Counted from the stretch's first letter, positions 8,911 to 18,193 are shown. The stretch is DNA of 43,846 bases from Terriglobia bacterium (GCA_020072845.1 JAIQGF010000011.1:414173-458018), one strand, 5' to 3'. Numbers and translations: made by a program. The notes: generated from the letters alone by a model not told the origin.

Positions 8911-9022
8911 GTGGATGGACCGCGGATCGGAAAAAGACCTCCGTCACGCCGGTTGGAATGGCTGGCATGTGAGAAGTTGCGGCAGTACACAATGCACCGC
9001 GTACCCGCGAAAAGGAGAAAAC

Positions 9023-9500
9023 GTGAAACCGTCTCTCCGGGAGGTCCTCGCTTACTCCCACATTGCGGCCGTGGCCATCGCGGTACTCCTCCTTTGGTCG
9101 CTGGGCGCGAAATCAGGGCTCTATGGGCCCCGCTTTCCCGTATCGTCAGCTTCTTATTCACTGCTGTGGCAATCTTTGATATTCCGTACTTTCCCCGAAA
9201 TCTCACTGTGGCGGACCACTTCATTTTGATCACTAGCTCTTCACATCTGTACGTCGCGATCATCAGTCTTTTCGCAGCTTGGCTTCTGTCCCGGTGGGTG
9301 TATGGTGTGGGGCCGCTCTGCGGCATAAGCGAATCCTACAGTCGATTAGCCGGGAAGAAACATACTTGAGCGGTTTAAGCCAGAATTTCCTTGTTGAACT
9401 CGGACTGGTTGCGCTTATGATCACGGACACAGCAGTATTCATGCGGCCTGAAGACCACGACATATTCACAGCGCCGAAGGAGCCACCTCAAGTCTACTGA
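9023..9500 (+). pseudogene. Frameshifted small membrane protein gene
   Basis: A strong ribosome site (aaaggag, about 9011-9017) precedes GTG 9023, which starts KPSLREVLAYSHIAAVAIAVLLLW. Around 9145 the coding look moves to another frame (VSFLFTAVAIFDIPYFP, then HLYVAIISLFAAWLLSRWVYGVG). Near 9330 it moves again (EETYLSGLSQNFLVELGLVALM to PPQVY, stop 9498-9500). Joined, these give about 158 residues with three or four hydrophobic helices. Two shifts of the same sense suggest a decayed gene, though sequencing errors cannot be excluded. The family is not recognised. Confidence 0.5.
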
Positions 9501-9576
9501 AATGCATTGCTGGCGAGCGACCCTCCAGGCCGTTCTTCGCTAACAGTATGGAAGCACCAATTAGTGGAGGAGAGAC

Positions 9577-10830
9577 ATGACAAGACTCATTTGCAGACTT
9601 TGTTGTGTTGGTATTGCTCTTTGTTGTTACTCAACTGCAGCGTTCGGCCAACTTCCAAGTCAGGTCTTCTTCTGTGATCCAGGACAGTGCTACGGTAAGA
9701 TTGGCGCGGAGTTTGAAGCGAATAACAATAAGCCCTCTGAATCTATTGTCCTACGGGGCGGCGTGATAGTCCGGGGCTGGATACAGGAGGTCCCATATGT
9801 GAACCACGTGCGCGAGAGGGGCGTTGAGGATCTGATATTCAACATAGTGGTGGATCCGGACGTTCCCGTAGAGGCAGCCTACCCTTCGTGGATCCCAGTT
9901 CCGCAGCCTATGCAGGATCGACTTTTGTCTGCAAGTCTGCCCGGAAACCCACGGACTCAGGCCACCAGGAGGATCCCGCTAATAACCGGGAACACCGCGA
10001 CGATCAATACTTTGTGGTTATTTGATGCCGTATTTCCGCGCACCCTGCATATAGAACTCAACGCCTGGCACGAAACTGGCAGCAAGAAATGGTGTAGCTC
10101 CTTGCCTTTTGGCTTATGCGGCCAAGTTTTTTACAATCTTTATAACGCGCGAGGGGCACATCCTAGCGGCTGGGTAGAGAAGGAAGTCCTCTATAACAGG
10201 CAGGTTGGCGACTTTACTACAGATGCAGCATCTACCTGGTGGCCGTTTGACCCAGAAAGCCCGGATGGTGCTGGACCACTCAAAATCGGCGATTACGTTC
10301 AGGTTGGGGGTACCCTGTGGCAAGATGGAGGACATCCACCGGACAATGGCAGCGGGTGCTGGTCGCAGGCAGGATTCCTCGGTCACGAGGGCTATCTCGA
10401 GCTTCACCCCATCGACTCCATTTCCAGACTTCCTGTGCCAACCCGAACCCAGCCGCCTGAGGTAACTGGATATGAGTATTGGGGTGGCAGAACGGTTGCG
10501 GTGCCCATGAGTGTTTGCGCTCGCGCATGGCAGACGCAAAATTCGGCAATGCGCATCTGCCCCGAGGGGTTGTCAGACCCTCGATCGCCGCGCACTGGCC
10601 CTGTGACTCAACTTGCTCCATTAATCCAAGAAATCGTGGATCCACGATTCACAAGCAGCAGCGCGCTTACGCATACGTTCTTCGCTAATGGAGACTGCGC
10701 GGAGGTAAGCATATCTGCTGTGGGTGGAAGCAGCCCCACGACATTCAAGGCCACATATCTGGTCAAATGGGAACGGGCCCTCCCTAAACGACCTGGTCGT
10801 CCTCAACCGCGCCCCAGACCGGTTCCATGA
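9577..10830 (+). CDS. Exported protein of unknown function
   Basis: A 417-residue protein with a clear signal peptide (about 1-25, cut after AAFG or FGQ) and a ribosome site ggaggag 6 nt before the ATG. The mature part is rich in aromatic residues, glycine and proline. It has several cysteines (FCDPGQC, WCSSLPFGLC, GCWSQAG, VCARAW, RICPEG, GDCAEV) that could form disulfides outside the cytoplasm. The stretch GDYVQVGGTLWQDG followed later by EGYLELHPIDSI looks like beta-sandwich strands. The C-terminus is basic and proline-rich. Its lower GC than neighbouring genes hints at transfer. I do not recognise the family. Confidence 0.7.
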   Translation: MTRLICRLCCVGIALCCYSTAAFGQLPSQVFFCDPGQCYGKIGAEFEANNNKPSESIVLRGGVIVRGWIQEVPYVNHVRERGVEDLIFNIVVDPDVPVEAAYPSWIPVPQPMQDRLLSASLPGNPRTQATRRIPLITGNTATINTLWLFDAVFPRTLHIELNAWHETGSKKWCSSLPFGLCGQVFYNLYNARGAHPSGWVEKEVLYNRQVGDFTTDAASTWWPFDPESPDGAGPLKIGDYVQVGGTLWQDGGHPPDNGSGCWSQAGFLGHEGYLELHPIDSISRLPVPTRTQPPEVTGYEYWGGRTVAVPMSVCARAWQTQNSAMRICPEGLSDPRSPRTGPVTQLAPLIQEIVDPRFTSSSALTHTFFANGDCAEVSISAVGGSSPTTFKATYLVKWERALPKRPGRPQPRPRPVP

Positions 10831-10900
10831 TGGCTTTCCAGGACCAAGAGGGAACCACCGATTCGGGTCCAGAACAAAGTCCTACCACCGATCTGGCTGT

Positions 10901-11836
10901 CTAGTCTCCGGAAGCGGCTTGCGCCAGGTCGTGAGCAACAGGGGCCTCTGCGGGCTGCGATGGTGACGGTTGCGGCTGCTCGTCGGTCTTGAGCTTCGGC
11001 AGCTTGACATCCCAAGCCAGGCCGAGCATGCGCAGCACCGAAATTCCGTACCAGTTCAAGTCGAATTCATACCAGGCCAGGCCGTGGCGCGCCGATTGCG
11101 GGTGGGCATGATGGTTGTTGTGCCAGCCTTCGCCCCAGGTGATCATGGCAATCCAGAAGTTGTTGGTGGAATCGTCGCCAGTCTGAAAACGCTGTGAGCC
11201 CCACATGTGGGTGGCTGAATTCACGAAGTAGGTGGCGTGCGAGCCGACAACGATGTGCAGGAAAATCCCCCACAGCAGGCACGACCATCCCACCGCCCAT
11301 CCGAACGTCAGACCGCCGACCAGCAGTACAGCCGCTGCCAAGGCAGCCAGCGGCACCCAATGCCACTTGCTGATCCAGAGGTGAAATTTGTCTTTACGCA
11401 GGTCGGGAACATAAGGCAGCAGTTCGGTGGTCCGGTTGTGATTCGCCGCGCCGGTGATGATCCATCCCATGTGCGCCCAGAAACCGCCGTCGTGGGGAGT
11501 ATGGGGATCGCCTTCCTGGTCGGAGTTCTGGTGATGGATGCGATGCGTCGCCACCCAGCCGATTGGTCCGCCTTGCAAACATAGGGTCGCGCAGACCGTC
11601 AGGAAATATTCCACCCACTTCGGACACTTGTAGCCGCGGTGGGTGAGCAGGCGGTGGTAGCCCATGCCAATGCCAAGACTCCCCGACAGCCACCACAGAA
11701 ACAAGAACAGCGCCAGCCCTTGCCAGGTGAAGAAGAACAACGCGGCCACGGCGCCGACGTGGCAAAGGCCGAGAAAGAATGCGATCGTCCAGTTCAGCGG
11801 CTGCGTAAATGTGCGGTCACGTGCGACCATTCTCAT
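10901..11836 (-). CDS. Acyl-CoA/fatty acid desaturase (copy 1)
   Basis: A membrane di-iron desaturase of the stearoyl-CoA delta-9 type, which puts a cis double bond into acyl chains. The three histidine boxes are present: HRLLTH (His61, His66), HRIHH (His98, 101, 102) and HNNHH (His239, 242, 243). Hydrophobic helices lie at about 15-57, 160-200 and near 125. It is 311 residues, with a charged C-terminal tail unlike that of copy 2. It lies 15 nt after the paralogue, probably in one transcript, with AGGAG about 12 nt upstream of the ATG. An electron donor is not encoded nearby. Confidence 0.92.
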   Translation of the reverse strand: MRMVARDRTFTQPLNWTIAFFLGLCHVGAVAALFFFTWQGLALFLFLWWLSGSLGIGMGYHRLLTHRGYKCPKWVEYFLTVCATLCLQGGPIGWVATHRIHHQNSDQEGDPHTPHDGGFWAHMGWIITGAANHNRTTELLPYVPDLRKDKFHLWISKWHWVPLAALAAAVLLVGGLTFGWAVGWSCLLWGIFLHIVVGSHATYFVNSATHMWGSQRFQTGDDSTNNFWIAMITWGEGWHNNHHAHPQSARHGLAWYEFDLNWYGISVLRMLGLAWDVKLPKLKTDEQPQPSPSQPAEAPVAHDLAQAASGD

Positions 11837-11851
11837 GAAAGTGGAATTCTC

Positions 11852-12763
11852 CTAGTCGCCGGATGTGACCGGCAGCAATTCTTTCTCGACCGCCGGAGTC
11901 TGTTTGGGCATGTGCTTGGCTGTCGTTTGCGCGTCGGTCATAAACCGCGGCAGCTTGATGTCCCACGCCAACCCGAGCGTGCGCAGGGCGCAGATCCCGT
12001 ACCAGTTGATGTCGAACTCATACCAGGCAAGCCCGTGACGCGCGGATTGCGCGTGCGCGTGGTGATTGTTGTGCCAGCCTTCGCCCCAGGTCAGCATGGC
12101 CACCCAGAAGCTGTTCTTCGACGTGTCGCCGGTCAGGAAACGCTGGCGTCCCCACATGTGCGTCGCTGAATTCACCAGCCACGTGGCGTGCAGGCCCATG
12201 ACGGTGCGGAAAAAAATTCCCCACATCAAGACGCTCACGCCGCCCACGGCGAGAAGGATCACTCCGAGCACGACCATCGGAACCCAGTGCCACTGGCTGA
12301 TCCAGGTGTGGAATTTGTCCTTCCGGAGGTCGGGGACGTAGGGCAGGTTGGCGTCGGAGTTGTTATGGATGGCTCGGCCGGTGAGGATCCAGCCCATGTG
12401 CGACCAGAAGCCGCCGTCGCGCGGCGAGTGCGGATCGCCCTCCTGGTCCGAGTTCTGATGATGGACGCGGTGGGTCGCCACCCAGAACATCGGTCCGCCT
12501 TCCAGCGCCAGCGCCCCGCAGGTGGTCAGGAAGTACTCCACCCATTTCGGGCACTTGTAGCCGCGATGCGTCAGCAGACGGTGGTAGCCCATCCCGATGC
12601 CCAGGCTTCCCGTCATCCACCACAACACCGCCGCCACCGCCAGCCCTTTCCAGGTGAACATGAACAGCGCAGCAATTGCGCCAACGTGGAAGGCCGCCAT
12701 GAAAAAGGTGGTCAGGAAACTAATGGGCTCACGAAACGTGCGGTCACGCACACCAATGCTCAT
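11852..12763 (-). CDS. Acyl-CoA/fatty acid desaturase (copy 2)
   Basis: A 303-residue paralogue of the next gene, with identical box layout: HRLLTH, HRVHH and HNNHH. Long identical runs around the boxes show a tandem duplication, while the central hydrophobic part (VVLGVILLAVGGVSVL) and the C-terminus have diverged. Both copies would act on membrane lipids; different regio- or chain-length specificity is possible but unproven. It is the first gene of the pair. A phased direct repeat of TGTAATAC at 12835-12853 lies about 75 nt upstream and may be the control site. Confidence 0.92.
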   Translation of the reverse strand: MSIGVRDRTFREPISFLTTFFMAAFHVGAIAALFMFTWKGLAVAAVLWWMTGSLGIGMGYHRLLTHRGYKCPKWVEYFLTTCGALALEGGPMFWVATHRVHHQNSDQEGDPHSPRDGGFWSHMGWILTGRAIHNNSDANLPYVPDLRKDKFHTWISQWHWVPMVVLGVILLAVGGVSVLMWGIFFRTVMGLHATWLVNSATHMWGRQRFLTGDTSKNSFWVAMLTWGEGWHNNHHAHAQSARHGLAWYEFDINWYGICALRTLGLAWDIKLPRFMTDAQTTAKHMPKQTPAVEKELLPVTSGD

Positions 12764-12834
12764 CTATGCCATCCTCAAGAAACCGTGGAGATTATTGCCT
12801 TGCATTGAAGGTATCAAGCGGCGCGGCGCGGCTT

Positions 12835-12853
12835 TGTAATACTTGTGTAATAC
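12835..12853. promoter_or_regulatory. Phased direct repeat upstream of the desaturases
   Basis: TGTAATAC occurs at 12835-12842 and again at 12846-12853, one helical turn apart (11 bp). It sits between the desaturase pair (minus) and the STAS gene (plus), closer to the desaturases. A head-to-tail operator is the likely reading; the binding protein is unknown. Confidence 0.45.
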
Positions 12854-12988
12854 CTCGATTCGGGGGCTGGCGCTGCTGGTGCCCCAACACCGCCGCGGCG
12901 AGTGCGGACCTCAACCCGGGATGCGGTGCGGCGGCAGACTCGGCGCCGTTTTAACAAGTTTTTAACAATGCGGTGGAAATGTGGTCAC

Positions 12989-12994
12989 TACAAT
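12989..12994 (+). promoter_or_regulatory. -10 box for the STAS gene
   Basis: TACAAT ends 6 nt before the ATG at 13001, which would give a leaderless mRNA. No ribosome site intervenes. Confidence 0.45.
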
Positions 12995-13000
12995 TCAGGG

Positions 13001-13351
13001 ATGCCCGATCTCCCGCTGCGCATTGCTACCCTACCCAGTGCAACCACCGGCCGTCGGGTGCTCAAGCTGGATGGACCGCTGACCCTCTCGAACTTCTTCG
13101 AGTTCCAAAACCTTGTCCGGGCAGACCACGCCGCCAGCCTGATCATCGATCTTTCGGGCGTGCCGTACATCGACTCGGCGGGAATCGGCAGCCTGGTGAA
13201 CGGCTACGTCTCGCACCAGAATGCGGGCAAAACCTTGTCGTTGGTGGGAGTCACGGAGCGCGTCCGCACATCCCTGCGCGTCGCCAACGTGGAACAGTTC
13301 TTTCCGATTTTTTCCAGCGTGACAGAAGCCGAACAAGCCGCCGGAAAGTGA
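13001..13351 (+). CDS. STAS-domain anti-sigma-factor antagonist
   Basis: A 116-residue single STAS domain like SpoIIAA/RsbV. The key loop is VPYIDSAGIGSLVNGY, with Ser59 at the position phosphorylated by cognate anti-sigma kinases in the family. The N-terminal strand (GRRVLKLDGPLTLSN) and the last helix (FPIFSSVTEAEQAA) complete the fold. It is expected to bind an anti-sigma kinase in the cytoplasm; no such kinase or sigma factor lies in this window. The ATG at 13001 is chosen over a frame-open start at 12902 because of the domain boundary and the -10 box spacing. Confidence 0.88.
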   Translation: MPDLPLRIATLPSATTGRRVLKLDGPLTLSNFFEFQNLVRADHAASLIIDLSGVPYIDSAGIGSLVNGYVSHQNAGKTLSLVGVTERVRTSLRVANVEQFFPIFSSVTEAEQAAGK

Positions 13352-13486
13352 AGATTCGTGCCTGGCCGGGCAATTTGGCGCAGGTCTTCAATTGTTACTG
13401 CCATGTTAAAAGATGCGCCGCAGGCTCCGTGCGGGCTTGACTTGTAGGATAATTGACTGTTTTAAGTTCCCCTCAGGGAGGATTCT

Positions 13487-13681
13487 GTGACCGCCAATGC
13501 CGACCAACGGATTTGGTTTCATCCGCCGAAATTCTGGGCAGCCACGAATCACATGCGCAAGGAAGAGGCCGACGAACTTCTCAACCGCGTAATCCGGTTG
13601 GCGGAGAATTCAGAATTGGACCGCCTCCGGCAATACACGTTTATCTCTGTAGGTGTGCCCAAGATCTCCCAAGAACAGTGA
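13487..13681 (+). CDS. Small hypothetical protein
   Basis: A 64-residue soluble protein starting at GTG 13487 behind a good ribosome site (agggagg, about 13474-13480). The centre is a charged helix (MRKEEADELLNRVIRLAENSELDRLRQY), and the ends are short and polar. I do not recognise it. It lies between the STAS and kinase genes on the same strand and may belong to the same signalling block. Confidence 0.5.
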   Translation: MTANADQRIWFHPPKFWAATNHMRKEEADELLNRVIRLAENSELDRLRQYTFISVGVPKISQEQ

Positions 13682-14019
13682 TCGCAGTAACGAACCAGGC
13701 TATTACCTGACCAACCAGACATCGAGCCCTGGTGGTGGTCCCAAGCCGCCCAGCGGGGTGGTGTGCCTGCGCCCCGGCCGGCAGTGTCGCGGTCTTTTGG
13801 TTGACAGCCCGCATGGTTTTTGGGACTATTTGAGTGCTCGTGGATGGCTGTGGGGGAAGTTCCGTTCGGGTTTTGTTCGCTTCATACCAGCGTTCATTCT
13901 GTTTGCAAGACAGCAACTTTTCGGATCCAAACGGTCCCAATCGGACCGTATGAGCGGGATAACTGTCTTTCATCGCGCGTTTCCAGCACGGTGGATTTCA
14001 GGGCTCGCTGGGGTGTCGC
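13682..14019 (+). promoter_or_regulatory. Leader region of the Ser/Thr kinase gene
   Basis: This 338-nt gap shows no convincing gene. A perfect -35 (TTGACA, 13801-13806) has only a weak partner 17 bp on (gactat, 13824-13829). Further down is a 7-bp perfect palindrome, ACGGTCC-CAATC-GGACCGT at 13931-13949, about 70 nt before the kinase GTG. It could be an operator or an RNA hairpin in a leader of roughly 180 nt. Confidence 0.35.
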
Positions 14020-17000
14020 GTGGGTAATCTGGGCAAATACGAGCTGCTGGGGGAACTCGGACGGGGCGCCTTCGGGATCGTGTACCGCGCCCGGGATCCC
14101 ATCATCAGCCGCATGGTGGCCCTGAAAACGATGACCAACAGCGTCGCCGGCAATCCTGCCCTGCTGCAGCGCTTCTATCGCGAGGCCCAGTCAGCCGGTT
14201 CTCTGCAACATCCCAACATCGTCACCATCTTCGACATGGGCGATCAAGATGGCACCCCATTCATTGCCATGGAATTGGTGGACGGGCAAACCCTCGACGA
14301 CGTCATCGTCAGCCGCGTTCCCGTTCCCCTGTCGCTGAAGCTGGTGTACGCCGTGCAGGCATGCCGCGCCTTCGACTACGCCCACAAGCGCGGCATCATC
14401 CACCGCGACATCAAGCCCGGCAACGTGATGGTCAACAAAGACGGGATTGTCAAGGTGGTGGATTTCGGCATCGCCCGCGTCCTGGAAAGCTCCAAGACGC
14501 AGACCGGCATGCTGATCGGCACGTTTTCCTATATGGCGCCCGAGCTGTTTCACGGCGAGCACGCCAACGAACGGTCCGATATCTGGTCTTTTGGCGTGCT
14601 GCTGTACGAACTGATCGCGTCCCGGCGTCCCTTTTGCGAAGAAACTCCCGCCGCGCTCATGAGGAGCATTTGCGAGCAAGAACATCTTCCCCTGCGCGAG
14701 GCGGCGCCGCATTGTCCCGCGGATCTCGAGGCGGTGGTGCACAAGACCTTGCGGAAATCCGACGCGGAGCGCTTCTTGTCCATGGAGGATCTGCTCCTTG
14801 AGTTGGACCCGATCTGCCGGCGGCTGCAGGCGGAGAACGTGGCCGAGTTGCTCGCGCAAGGCCGGGAACTCGTCGAACAGGGAGAATTCGCGCAAGCACG
14901 AGACCTGTTGCGCCAAGCCCTGCGGGTCGACCCGACCAACCTGCAGGTCAGGGTGCTGTCCGAGAAGGTCAATGTGGAGCTCCGGCGGATGTCGGTTCGC
15001 CCGCAGGTGCAGGAGCGTGTCGAAAAGGCCCGCGCGCTCCTCCAGGAGGGCAGGCTTCAGGAAGCCGATACCGAAGCCGGCAATGCCCTGGCGTTGGATT
15101 CTTCCTTCGAAATCGCGAAGGCACTCCAGCGCGAAGTGCAGGACCGGATTCGACGCGCCCAAACGATCAACGAGTGGCTGGACCTGGCCAAACAACATCT
15201 CGCGGAGGGGCTGCCGGACGAAGCGGACGCACTGCTGGCCAAGGTAGCGGAAGCGGATCCTTCCAATCGCGAGCTGCCCGGGCTGCGGCAGCAGGTCCTG
15301 GACGAACAGGAGCGCCGGCAGAGGCAAGCCCGGCTGCTGGAAGGTATGCAGCAGGCGCGCGCTTACTGGACGCAGCAGAATTACCAGGAGTGCATCGCCG
15401 TGCTCACTGAGCTGCAGAAAGATTTTGCCGGCGAGGAAGAGATCGAGAGACTGCTGGAGACGGCGCGCGAGGAACAAGCCGAGCAGAACAAGCAGGAAAG
15501 GTTATCGCAAGGGCGCAACTTGCTGGCGCTGCAGCAGTATGAGGAATGCGCCACGGCACTGGCGCAGCTCCAGGCGGAATTTCCTGGCGATGAGGAAATC
15601 CGGAGGCTGTTGGACGCAGCGCGCGCCGAAGAGGCCGAACAGCAAAAAGAGCGCCGGCTGGCGGACGCGCGCAAGCTGCTGGCCGCCCAGCAGCACGAGG
15701 AATGCATCGCGCTCCTGGTGTCGCTGCAACAGCAGTTTGTCGACGACGACGAGATTACCCGCTTGCTGGCGGCGGCGCGCGAGGATCAGGCCGAGCACGG
15801 CAAGAAGGACAAGGTTGCCGCAGCGCGGAGACTGCTGGCCGCGCAGCGCTTTGCCGATGCCCTGGCGCTGCTGGACGCCGTGCTGGCAACCGATCCCAAG
15901 GACTCGGCAGTCCTGAAGCTCCGCACCCTGGTGCAGCGGGAACAGGAAAAGCAGGCCTCGTTCGAGATTCTTCGGCGCGAATGGGAGGTTCTGAAGAAAC
16001 TTGTCGGCGAAAGGGCCTACCCCGACGTGGTGACCCGGGCCGAGAACCTTCTGCAACAGTTCCCGGGGGATGCCGCCCTGATGCGGGTCGTGGAGTTTGC
16101 CCGCAAACAACAGGCGCAAATCGAAAGTGGGTTGCGATTCCGGGCCGCCCTGGATGAAATCCAGGCACACCTGAACGCCAATCGTTTTCCGGAGGCCGCC
16201 GCGGCCGCTCAAAGCGCGCTCGAAGCCTTTCCGGGTAATACCCAATTCACGGCTTTACTGGAACAAGCGCAGGCCCGCGAAAAGAAGGAAGTCGTCCGCA
16301 AACTGATCGAGAGGCGTGTCCGGGACATCAAGGTCAAGATCAACCGTGGCGAGCTGAGCGAAGCCAAAGAGATGGCCCGCGAGGCGCTGACCACGCTCGG
16401 TCCGGATACCGACGTGAACCAGTTACTGGCGTCCGCCGAGGTCGAGTACGAGGCGCGCGAAAAAAAGAGGCGCCAACAAGAACAACTGGAAACCATCCGA
16501 ACTCTGATTCAAGGCGGAAAAATCGAGAAAGCCGCGACGACCCTGGACGAAATGGCCAGGAGTGGCGATTTCCATGCTCTCGATCCTCGTCTGTACCAGG
16601 TCGCCGATGCCCTGGAGGCCGCCCGGAAAGCGGCCGCCGCCTCTCCTTTGACCAACGTTGCAGCGGAACCGGCAGCCCCCGCCCGGGAATACGCCCTCCT
16701 CGAGGGCCCGCCCGTGGCTGGCGAAGGGGATGCCGCGGGGGCGGGCGCTCCTCAGGCAATGCAACCGCTTGCAGAAGCGGTCCCGGTAAGCGCTCCGGCC
16801 GGTGAGGGTGTCGCTGGGCAAAGCGAACCAATTCTGGACGTCGTCGAGAAGCAGCTCGCTGCCTATCTGGGACCCGTCGCCAAGATCGTCGTCAGGAAGG
16901 CTGCATTACGGGCGAGAAATGCCGAAGAGCTGTACGCGCTGTTGGCCGAGAATCTGGAACGAGAAGAAGACCGGAAGACATTTCTCGCGGGAAGAGTTGA

Positions 17001-17274
17001 AAGCCGGGCTCAGTTCAAGAGCGAATCGCCCGCCGAGCCCGTGGCACGCAGCGCTGCGCCCGCCCCTCAAACTGCGCTTCCGCGCGAGGTCATCGACCGC
17101 GCCGCCGCCATCCTGGCGCGTTACGTGGGCCCCATCGCGGGCGTTTTGGCCAAAAGGACGGCGCCGCGCGCCGACAGCGCGCGCGCGCTTCACCTGCTCC
17201 TCGCCCAACATGTGGAGACGGAAGCCGATCGTGCGCGCTTCCTGCGCGATGCCGGCGCGCCCGAGCGTTCGTAG
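14020..17274 (+). CDS. Ser/Thr protein kinase with long TPR-like region and duplicated C-terminal domain
   Basis: A 1084-residue PknB-like kinase. The catalytic domain (about 7-265) has the GRGAFG loop (14-19), Lys36, HRDIKPGN (Asp130, Asn135), DFG 148-150 and APE 173-175. No transmembrane helix follows. Residues 270-860 are helical repeats in TPR-like units rich in Glu, Arg and Gln; three near-identical units carry the theme LLALQQYEECATALAQLQ, ending in a charged coiled part. After a proline/alanine linker, two related 50-residue domains occur at about 932-985 and 1020-1075 (core YLGPVAKIVV/YVGPIAGVLA, then a helix with LLA.....E.DR..FL). I tentatively recall such a domain as DUF8082. The start is GTG with no strong ribosome site. 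Confidence 0.9.
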   Translation: MGNLGKYELLGELGRGAFGIVYRARDPIISRMVALKTMTNSVAGNPALLQRFYREAQSAGSLQHPNIVTIFDMGDQDGTPFIAMELVDGQTLDDVIVSRVPVPLSLKLVYAVQACRAFDYAHKRGIIHRDIKPGNVMVNKDGIVKVVDFGIARVLESSKTQTGMLIGTFSYMAPELFHGEHANERSDIWSFGVLLYELIASRRPFCEETPAALMRSICEQEHLPLREAAPHCPADLEAVVHKTLRKSDAERFLSMEDLLLELDPICRRLQAENVAELLAQGRELVEQGEFAQARDLLRQALRVDPTNLQVRVLSEKVNVELRRMSVRPQVQERVEKARALLQEGRLQEADTEAGNALALDSSFEIAKALQREVQDRIRRAQTINEWLDLAKQHLAEGLPDEADALLAKVAEADPSNRELPGLRQQVLDEQERRQRQARLLEGMQQARAYWTQQNYQECIAVLTELQKDFAGEEEIERLLETAREEQAEQNKQERLSQGRNLLALQQYEECATALAQLQAEFPGDEEIRRLLDAARAEEAEQQKERRLADARKLLAAQQHEECIALLVSLQQQFVDDDEITRLLAAAREDQAEHGKKDKVAAARRLLAAQRFADALALLDAVLATDPKDSAVLKLRTLVQREQEKQASFEILRREWEVLKKLVGERAYPDVVTRAENLLQQFPGDAALMRVVEFARKQQAQIESGLRFRAALDEIQAHLNANRFPEAAAAAQSALEAFPGNTQFTALLEQAQAREKKEVVRKLIERRVRDIKVKINRGELSEAKEMAREALTTLGPDTDVNQLLASAEVEYEAREKKRRQQEQLETIRTLIQGGKIEKAATTLDEMARSGDFHALDPRLYQVADALEAARKAAAASPLTNVAAEPAAPAREYALLEGPPVAGEGDAAGAGAPQAMQPLAEAVPVSAPAGEGVAGQSEPILDVVEKQLAAYLGPVAKIVVRKAALRARNAEELYALLAENLEREEDRKTFLAGRVESRAQFKSESPAEPVARSAAPAPQTALPREVIDRAAAILARYVGPIAGVLAKRTAPRADSARALHLLLAQHVETEADRARFLRDAGAPERS

Positions 17275-17311
17275 CCGCCGCCCAGCTCCCCGCCATCCCT
17301 GCTTCGGACAG

Positions 17312-18193
17312 TTACGGGGTTTCCAACATCTTGAGCGCCTCGGCCATGCTCTTGCGCATGCGGCCGAATGATTGCGACAACTTGGCGATTTCATCGTTGC
17401 CGGACAACTGGAACTTGGGCGCATCCATGTTGCCCAGGCTGACCTCGTCGGCGATGTGGGACAACCGTTGTACCGGGCGCGTGACCAGCAGGACGAGCAT
17501 GGCGTTGAGCGCCAGGAAGATGGCCGTGAAGACCGCCGCCACCGAAACCATGAATCCGGTGAAGGCAGTCCGTGCGCGCTGCACCGGCAATTGCATGGGC
17601 GCCGACACAATCTGCGCGGTGATCACGTCATTCAGTTTCCAGCCGAAGCCGTTGGCGCTGCCATAGCGCTCGATCAGCGTCCGAGGGGCTAACTCGGGCG
17701 TGTCGTGACAGGCCAGGCATTTCGCATCCTTGAGTTTCAAGGCGCGGGCTATGTACAGCACCCTGCCGTTGGGTGTATCGCGTTCGCCGACTTCTTCCGT
17801 CTGGGTGGGCGTCTGGCGGAAATAGCGAATGATGTCGGCTTCCCAGTCGGTCGCCCGGTTGACCGGATTGGTGGGATTCAGGGTCGCCTCTTTGTAGGAG
17901 TAATCAGGAAACGTCTTGCGCAGTTGATTGAAGTACTCGTTGGCCGAGTAGGCCGGCACGGATTGCGGCAGGAACGAATACTTGAGCTGCGTATCCAGCA
18001 GCGGCTTGATCTGGTTGCTGGTGTAGGCACGAACCGCCAGCGCGGCTTCCATCATGATGCGCGCGTTCTCCAGGATTTCCTGTTTGGCGTTGCGCTGTAG
18101 CAGGCGGTTGCTGAAGTAACCCACCACCACGAAGCCGATGGCGAAAACAAGCAGCAGTACGAGGTTGAATTTGATGATCAGTTTCATGTTCAT
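17312..18193 (-). CDS. c-type haem sensor protein with HAMP domain
   Basis: A 293-residue protein: N-terminal transmembrane helix (about 6-28), an outside domain with CLACH (a CXXCH haem-binding motif), a second transmembrane helix (about 210-235) and a cytoplasmic HAMP domain (RPVQRLSHIADEVSLGNMD...DEIAKLSQSFGRMRKSM). The outside part fits the Tll0287-like/DUF3365 family, including the GFGWKLNDVITAQIVSAPM end. It stops after HAMP, with no kinase, cyclase or methyl-accepting output, so it must signal through a partner or have been truncated. Its first ATG overlaps the upstream FecR-like gene by 4 nt. A second ATG at 18187 is also possible. Confidence 0.85.
   Translation of the reverse strand: MNMKLIIKFNLVLLLVFAIGFVVVGYFSNRLLQRNAKQEILENARIMMEAALAVRAYTSNQIKPLLDTQLKYSFLPQSVPAYSANEYFNQLRKTFPDYSYKEATLNPTNPVNRATDWEADIIRYFRQTPTQTEEVGERDTPNGRVLYIARALKLKDAKCLACHDTPELAPRTLIERYGSANGFGWKLNDVITAQIVSAPMQLPVQRARTAFTGFMVSVAAVFTAIFLALNAMLVLLVTRPVQRLSHIADEVSLGNMDAPKFQLSGNDEIAKLSQSFGRMRKSMAEALKMLETP

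Noticed and set aside
8869-9369. A single 166-residue gene here
   Set aside because: Only its middle looks like a membrane protein; its start overlaps the kinase gene, while a strong ribosome site and coding look in another frame begin at 9023. A frameshifted gene fits better.
14191-15477. A 428-residue open frame on the minus strand
   Set aside because: It lies inside the kinase gene on the other strand; the kinase has clear motifs and this frame has none.
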